From Phycisphaeraceae bacterium (lineage in GTDB: Bacteria; Planctomycetota; Phycisphaerae; Phycisphaerales; UBA1924), in NCBI GenBank assembly GCA_019454185.1, contig CP075368.1, positions 1,963,649 to 2,027,648 of the forward strand: a DNA stretch of 64,000 bases, given 5' to 3'. The translations under genes were made by a program, and so were the position numbers. Position 1 is the stretch's first letter, and each line of letters starts with the position of its first letter. A model generated the notes under the pieces. The model saw only the letters and a program-made list of their open reading frames with translations. It was not told where the DNA came from and did no database searches. Positions 59,846 to 64,000 of the stretch are shown here, piece by piece.

Positions 59846-60889
59846 ATGTCGTCTCTTTCGATTATTGAAGCGTTCGCGACCTACCTGATTGACGAGCGCC
59901 ACTTCAGCCCATACACGGCCCGCTGCTACGGTGCCGACCTCCGCCAGTACGTCGATTTCCTCTGTTCCGAGCACGGGACAGAGATCAATGAGAAGCGAGA
60001 GGCGGAGATTTTCTCCCAGCTCGCTGACCGTGCCGCACAGCCCGGTCAGTCCAAGACCGACCATAACGTCCTGGCCAAGATCGCCCCCCACTCGCTCACC
60101 GGCCTGATCTGCGACGCAACTGCAGACTCGATCAGGGCCTTTCTCGCCCACCTGGGCGAGCAGCAGTACTCCGCGGCAACAATGGCCCGCAAGATCGCGA
60201 CCCTGCGCTCGTTCTACAAGTGGGCGGATCGCCGCGGCTTCTCGTCCACAAATCCGATGATGATGATCCGCACGCCGCGCCAGGGCAAGCGATTGCCGAA
60301 GGCGATCACCGTCGAGCAGGTAGAGCGCTTGCTCTCTGCCCCGGGCGACTCAGACGTGCTCGGTGTGCGCGACCGCGCGATGCTCGAGACCCTCTACTCA
60401 ACCGGTATCCGCGTCAGCGAGCTCGTCGGCTTCGACATCGAGGATCTCGATATCTCCGGCGAAGCGCTGCGTGTGCGCGGCAAGGGGAAGAAGGAGCGTC
60501 TCGTTCCGCTCGGCTCTCACGCGCTCGCATCGATCACCCGTTACATCGCGATGGTCAAGGCCGACCCTCGCTTCGCCCAGAACTGGACCGATGCCCGCCC
60601 GACACACCCGTTCTTCATGAACAAGCATGGACAGAGACTGTCCAGCCGCTCCGTCCGCAGAAAGCTCGACAAGTACCTCATCCGGGTCGGGCTCGATCCC
60701 TCGATCAGCCCGCACACGCTTCGCCACTCGTTCGCGACGCACCTGCTCGATAACGGTGCCGATCTCCGCAGCGTCCAGGAACTGCTCGGCCACCAGTCAC
60801 TCAGCACGACGCAGATCTACACCCATCTCACATCGCAGCGAACCAAGGATGCGTACAAGAGCGCACACCCGAGGGCCGAGGCGATCTGA
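59846..60889 (+). CDS. XerC/XerD-type tyrosine recombinase
   Basis: 347 residues. The N-terminal SAM-like core-binding domain (FATYLIDERHFSPYTARCYGADLRQYVDFL) is interrupted by an insert of about 45 residues (~43-88), making the protein longer than the usual ~300. The catalytic domain has Arg189 (STGIRVSEL), Lys near 215, His290 and Arg293 (SPHTLRHSFATHLL), His316 (ELLGHQSLS) and nucleophile Tyr325 (TQIYTHL). Xer recombinases resolve chromosome dimers at dif; none of the usual mobile-element genes are near, so a housekeeping role is likely. GGAG lies 6 nt before the ATG. Confidence 0.92.
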   Translation: MSSLSIIEAFATYLIDERHFSPYTARCYGADLRQYVDFLCSEHGTEINEKREAEIFSQLADRAAQPGQSKTDHNVLAKIAPHSLTGLICDATADSIRAFLAHLGEQQYSAATMARKIATLRSFYKWADRRGFSSTNPMMMIRTPRQGKRLPKAITVEQVERLLSAPGDSDVLGVRDRAMLETLYSTGIRVSELVGFDIEDLDISGEALRVRGKGKKERLVPLGSHALASITRYIAMVKADPRFAQNWTDARPTHPFFMNKHGQRLSSRSVRRKLDKYLIRVGLDPSISPHTLRHSFATHLLDNGADLRSVQELLGHQSLSTTQIYTHLTSQRTKDAYKSAHPRAEAI

Positions 60890-60915
60890 TCACCGCTGGC
60901 ATGGGCGTGAATCGC

Positions 60916-62220
60916 TCAACGCTCTCCGAGCGCCTCGGAAATCGCATCGCGAATCTCGACCTGTGCCTCGTTGATCCTGTCCTCCAGGTCATCAAGAACG
61001 ACGACCTTGTGCAACCTCCCCGCGCGGTCAACGATGCACATCGCCGCCCTCGCACCTGGTGCCACGGCATCGATCGTGCGTCTCTCGGGCGTGCTCCAGA
61101 CGATCCCCACACCGTCCGGACCGAGATCACCGATCTCACTCGTGATCGCCTCGTAGCGGGATGCGCTGAACCCCACACCACCGAAAATCGCCGCCGGCAG
61201 GAGCACAACCTCCGATCCAGGTCGTGTTTCTCCCGACACGACGCGGCTGCGCAGCCGTTCGCGCAGCACGCTCCGGCAGATCTCCGCGCCCTTCCGAACG
61301 TCACGCAACGAAGCCGATAGCGACGCTTGATCGCCGCTCGCGCGGAACATCGTCACCACCGCCACGCCAATTCCATTCCTCGAGTTCGCCGAGACGGGCT
61401 TTGTCCACAGGTCCTCGTTCAACACCCATGATCGCCCATCTGATCTGACCCAACCGACTGAAGGAAAGAGATCTCCGGGCACGATCGTTGGACGTCGATC
61501 CACCACCGCAGCCAGCGTTGCTCGCCTCTCAAGCCCCTGTGTGCGGGGCTTCCATCCAGTCAGTTCACCCGCCTCGATCGGTTCAAGCGTCACAGTGAGC
61601 ATCGCGAGCGGACCACCGCTCGGGCCAGACACCACAAGACGCACCAGACGTGAGCTGCCCCGATCGAAGGTCGCCTGTACGGCAAGATCGCCGCTCATGC
61701 CGCCCAGCACCCAGAACGCTCCGGTTGAGTCTTCTGCCAAGCCGTTCCAACGGATCTCCGGAGTCGCGGGGGTCCATGCTGCCTCGCCAGACAAGATCGC
61801 AACGGTTGGAGCCACGATCGGTGGCAAGACCGCCCGCAACGAAGCCACGGGACCTTCCTCGACTCGCTCAGACTCCCACCACCCACTCGCCTCCCGAGAT
61901 CCAACAACCAGCACACCTCGTTCATCGGCCCATACGCTCATCCCAGGGAACTCGATGAGCAGACTCGCAACGCCTTCGCCGGCTGGATTCACCCTGACCA
62001 AGAGCCGCGAACGCTCGCGACGCCCCATGCCGTCGATCACCTCGACGTCAATTCGGTCGGCGAAGGGTGCTGATGCGTAGCCCTTGCGTGCCATCGCAAT
62101 GACCTCACCGGCATCGGTCGGCTGGATCGCAAGGACGTGTGTCGCGATGAAAGACGTGACGAACGCGGCCGCACAGACCCGTTTCAATCCTGATGCTCCG
62201 AAGCGATTCAGTCGCCACAT
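60916..62220 (-). CDS. Secreted LolA-like protein with a C-terminal thioredoxin-like domain (tentative)
   Basis: 434 residues. A signal peptide (1-~30, FVTSFIATHVLA) precedes a region with the LolA-like pattern SRLLVRVNPAGEGVASLLIEFPGMSVWADERGVLVV and RLVRLVVSGPSGGPLAMLTVTLEPIEAG (~70-240). The C-terminal half (~260-434: IVPGDLFPSVGWVRSDGRSWVL, AVVTMFRASG, AMCIVDRAGRLHKVVVLDD) has the order of a peroxiredoxin/TlpA fold but lacks a CxxC or peroxidatic Cys. Both assignments are by eye. The start overlaps the end of folK by 13 bases, so the two genes are co-transcribed. Confidence 0.6.
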   Translation of the reverse strand: MWRLNRFGASGLKRVCAAAFVTSFIATHVLAIQPTDAGEVIAMARKGYASAPFADRIDVEVIDGMGRRERSRLLVRVNPAGEGVASLLIEFPGMSVWADERGVLVVGSREASGWWESERVEEGPVASLRAVLPPIVAPTVAILSGEAAWTPATPEIRWNGLAEDSTGAFWVLGGMSGDLAVQATFDRGSSRLVRLVVSGPSGGPLAMLTVTLEPIEAGELTGWKPRTQGLERRATLAAVVDRRPTIVPGDLFPSVGWVRSDGRSWVLNEDLWTKPVSANSRNGIGVAVVTMFRASGDQASLSASLRDVRKGAEICRSVLRERLRSRVVSGETRPGSEVVLLPAAIFGGVGFSASRYEAITSEIGDLGPDGVGIVWSTPERRTIDAVAPGARAAMCIVDRAGRLHKVVVLDDLEDRINEAQVEIRDAISEALGER

Positions 62221-62732
62221 CGCAGCCGCTCCAATGCCTCCGCCACTGTGTGACCATATCCAGGGATCCTTGCCTGGGCAGCGATCTGGGCCAGTGGCGC
62301 GAGGACAAACTCTCTCTCGAACATCCGCGGGTGCGGAACCTGGAGTCCCGGTTCGTCGATCATCGCACTCCCATAGAGCAAGAGATCGAGATCCAGGGTC
62401 CGAGGCCCCCATCGGGACACCGTCGCACGGTCCCGCCCGTGCTCTGCCTCAATCCGCAGCAGCTCCCCAATCAGCCGCCGCGAGGGCAGCAAGGTCTCGA
62501 TCGCAATGACTCCGTTGAGAAAGTCCGGTTGATCGGTGACGCCGACCGGGGCGGTCTGCATCCAGTCCGATCTCGCGATCACGCGTGTATGAGGCAGCCG
62601 TGCAATCTGACAGATCGCGGACTCCAGCGTCGCCGCTTTCTCGCCCAGGTTGGAACCGAGCCCGATGTACGCGACAACAGCCACGCCGTCGCTCGGACTC
62701 ACCTGCCCCGATATCTCGTCATCGACCGGCAC
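62208..62732 (-). CDS. folK: 2-amino-4-hydroxy-6-hydroxymethyldihydropteridine pyrophosphokinase (HPPK)
   Basis: 174 residues. It transfers pyrophosphate from ATP to the pterin in folate synthesis. The start AYIGLGSNLGEKAATLESA, then VTDQPDFLNGVIAIET and the signature RWGPRTLDLDLLLYG followed by VPHPRMFEREFVLAPLAQIA, is unmistakable. GTG start at 62732. A terminator lies upstream, between it and the sigma factor gene, so it has its own promoter or depends on read-through. Confidence 0.95.
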   Translation of the reverse strand: MPVDDEISGQVSPSDGVAVVAYIGLGSNLGEKAATLESAICQIARLPHTRVIARSDWMQTAPVGVTDQPDFLNGVIAIETLLPSRRLIGELLRIEAEHGRDRATVSRWGPRTLDLDLLLYGSAMIDEPGLQVPHPRMFEREFVLAPLAQIAAQARIPGYGHTVAEALERLRCGD

Positions 62733-62767
62733 ACTACAGCCAAGCCCGCAGCCAGAGCAAAAGCAAG

Positions 62768-62791
62768 CGGACCCGGAAGATTCCGGGTCCG
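62768..62791. terminator. Terminator between the sigma factor gene and folK
   Basis: CGGACCCGGA-agat-TCCGGGTCCG is a perfect 10-bp stem with a tetraloop, 60 bases behind the sigma factor stop. A T-rich tail is weak on the minus strand (gcttgctttt follows). Confidence 0.75.
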
Positions 62792-62850
62792 TGTGTGGAC
62801 TTCATCCAGTCTGTATGCATGCCGGACAGCAAAGGCCGAACCAAGACTGC

Positions 62851-63723
62851 TCAGCGATCGCTGCCGTCGTCCTCGAGTTCCCGCATCTTGTGCTGCATCT
62901 GGGCCTTCAGGCGAGCGAGGATGGAAGAGTGCATCTGACTGACGCGAGACTCAGAAAGAGCGAGCGTCGCGCCGATCTCCTTCATCGTCATCCCCTCGTA
63001 GTAGTACAGAATCACGATCAGACGCTCCGCACGGGAAAGCCCCTTTGTGAGCATCTCGCGAAGGTCCCTGCTCTGCAGCATCCGCAGCGGGTTCCGCTGC
63101 GTTTCATCGCGGATCACATCGATCTCTCGCAGCTCGCGCGTGCCGTCGGAGCCGAAGCACTTGCGTGTGAGACTGATCGTGTTCACGGCGACGGAGTCAC
63201 GCTTGTACTTCTCGAACTCCTCGAACGGAATGCCCAGTCGCTGGGCAACCTGCTGGTCCGAGGCCTCGTGCCCGGTCTCCATCTCGATCTTCTGGCGAGC
63301 GTGGTCGACCTTCGCCGTGCGATGACGCACAAGGCGAGGGACCCAGTCCATGGATCGGAGTTCGTCAAGAATCGCGCCGCGAATGCGGGGGGCGCAATAC
63401 GTCTCGAACTTCACCTTTCGGTCGAGGTCGTATGCGTCGATCGCATCCATCAGGCCGAACAGGCCCGCGGACATCAGGTCCTCGATGTCGACCTCGTCAG
63501 GCAAGCGTGCATAGATCCGCTCGGCGTTGTAACGGACAAGCGGCAGAAACTTCTCCATGAGATAGTTTCGCAACTCCTCCGACGGGGCCTTCTGGTACTC
63601 CCGCCACACCTCTTCGATGGGCCACGATTCATACGGCGAACCCGCAAGCCACGCTTCAGCGTGACGCGCGGCGTACCGCCCGTGTCCTCTCATGCCGTGA
63701 CGAAGTGATTTCGCTGCTGACAT
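62851..63723 (-). CDS. Sigma-70 family RNA polymerase sigma factor of the FliA/WhiG type
   Basis: 290 residues. Region 2 is KFLPLVRYNAERIYARLPDEVDIEDLMSAGLFGLMDAIDAYDLDRKVKFETYCAPRIRGAILDELRSMDWVPRLVR, typical of the motility/sporulation group; region 3 follows (ELQRLGIPFEEFEKYKRD-like segment) and region 4 ends in LILYYYEGMTMKEIGATLALSESRVSQMHSSILARL. It directs RNA polymerase to flagellar or developmental promoters. The N-terminus is ~30 residues longer than in FliA. AAGGAG lies about 9 nt before the ATG. No flagellar genes are within the window. Confidence 0.92.
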   Translation of the reverse strand: MSAAKSLRHGMRGHGRYAARHAEAWLAGSPYESWPIEEVWREYQKAPSEELRNYLMEKFLPLVRYNAERIYARLPDEVDIEDLMSAGLFGLMDAIDAYDLDRKVKFETYCAPRIRGAILDELRSMDWVPRLVRHRTAKVDHARQKIEMETGHEASDQQVAQRLGIPFEEFEKYKRDSVAVNTISLTRKCFGSDGTRELREIDVIRDETQRNPLRMLQSRDLREMLTKGLSRAERLIVILYYYEGMTMKEIGATLALSESRVSQMHSSILARLKAQMQHKMRELEDDGSDR

Positions 63724-64000
63724 CTGGTCCGCTCCTTGACCCTCGACGTCGAGTCTCTATGTTCCGGCTGAGGCAGAGGCCTTGCCGCCTACAGGCTCGC
63801 ACCTGAACCGTCCTTGGCCAGGTGACGCGGGAGTATACATGCTTCTCCGTGTCACGCTTGCCAAATCCACACCTTGTCCACCCAAGAATTCACGCAGCAC
63901 GACGGATCTCCCTTGCATCTGCGTGGAGTCCGCCAGCCGCTGCTCCTGCCGGCACGTGTCCCTCAATCTGCTGCTCGCCCAGAACAGGTCTCTCGCTCCC
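63724..64000. other. Region upstream of the sigma factor gene, no assignable gene
   Basis: Two minus-strand frames enter from beyond the window: one ends at 63890, the other at 63757. Neither shows a motif. The second has higher third-position GC in its first ~40 codons, so either could be the tail of an upstream gene. TATACT occurs on the minus strand near 63833-63838 and might belong to the sigma factor promoter. Confidence 0.3.

Overview
The window looks like a chromosomal, housekeeping-dense stretch of a GC-rich Gram-negative bacterium, most probably a planctomycete of the Phycisphaerae type. This placement is inferred from several traits: two secreted proteins ending in acidic dockerin-like tails (repeats of the form DxNGDxxVDxLDxLDxxDxFG); a protein with a PEP-CTERM-like sorting tail; lipopolysaccharide genes (lpxB, kdsD, kdsC and an LptC/OstA-like protein); and several conserved-looking proteins of unknown function. 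There are no insertion sequences, prophages, CRISPR arrays or rRNA genes. One tRNA gene is present, tRNA-Arg(TCT).

Layout. 1-10.4 kb: carA (partial) diverges from priA; then a class IV aminotransferase, murD, a YdjY-like secreted protein, an HtrA protease, panB and an ABC-F ATPase. 10.4-17.9 kb: three unknown genes, one with a PD-(D/E)XK nuclease signature; then a minus-strand unit of histidine kinase, receiver-XRE regulator and lpxB; an RsmB-type methyltransferase; a PTS EIIA protein. 18-27.2 kb: a secreted sugar dehydrogenase with dockerin-like tail, an ExbB-like channel, a prenyl synthase with dxs and nadK, and a large secreted metalloprotease with dockerin-like tail. 27.5-34.9 kb: tRNA-Arg, a secreted EEP nuclease/phosphatase, a heme/copper oxidase maturation operon (ctaB, ABC ATPase, ABC permease, SCO), a degenerate receiver protein, tilS and a hotdog protein. 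34.9-44.9 kb: MBL hydrolase, ureohydrolase, the PEP-CTERM pyroglutamyl-peptidase homologue, a polytopic membrane protein, queG, a TIM-barrel isomerase, the kynurenine genes (small lipoprotein, TDO, kynureninase) and an orphan histidine kinase. 44.9-50.5 kb: a cold-shock protein with a long folded leader, rpsO-pnp, an aspartate aminotransferase and scpA. 50.5-64 kb: kdsD-kdsC-giant LptC/OstA protein, nuoC, several small unknowns, two lipoproteins, a XerC/D recombinase, a LolA-like protein, folK and a WhiG/FliA sigma factor.

Main points of interest. (1) A secreted, apparently surface-anchored homologue of pyroglutamyl peptidase I has its catalytic Cys replaced by Ser. (2) A 1040-residue LptC/OstA-like protein sits exactly where lptC-lptA lie behind kdsD-kdsC in Escherichia coli. 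(3) At least thirteen genes carry a TANNNT hexamer ending 5-8 nt before the start codon and have no Shine-Dalgarno sequence, which suggests widespread leaderless transcription. (4) The cold-shock gene leader combines a consensus-like promoter, nested stems and a three-codon mini-ORF lying on one arm of the stem. (5) A two-gene unit pairs a small membrane protein with a PD-(D/E)XK-type protein.

Many start codons are GTG or TTG. I chose starts from Shine-Dalgarno spacing, the TANNNT rule and expected family N-termini, and I state the alternatives.
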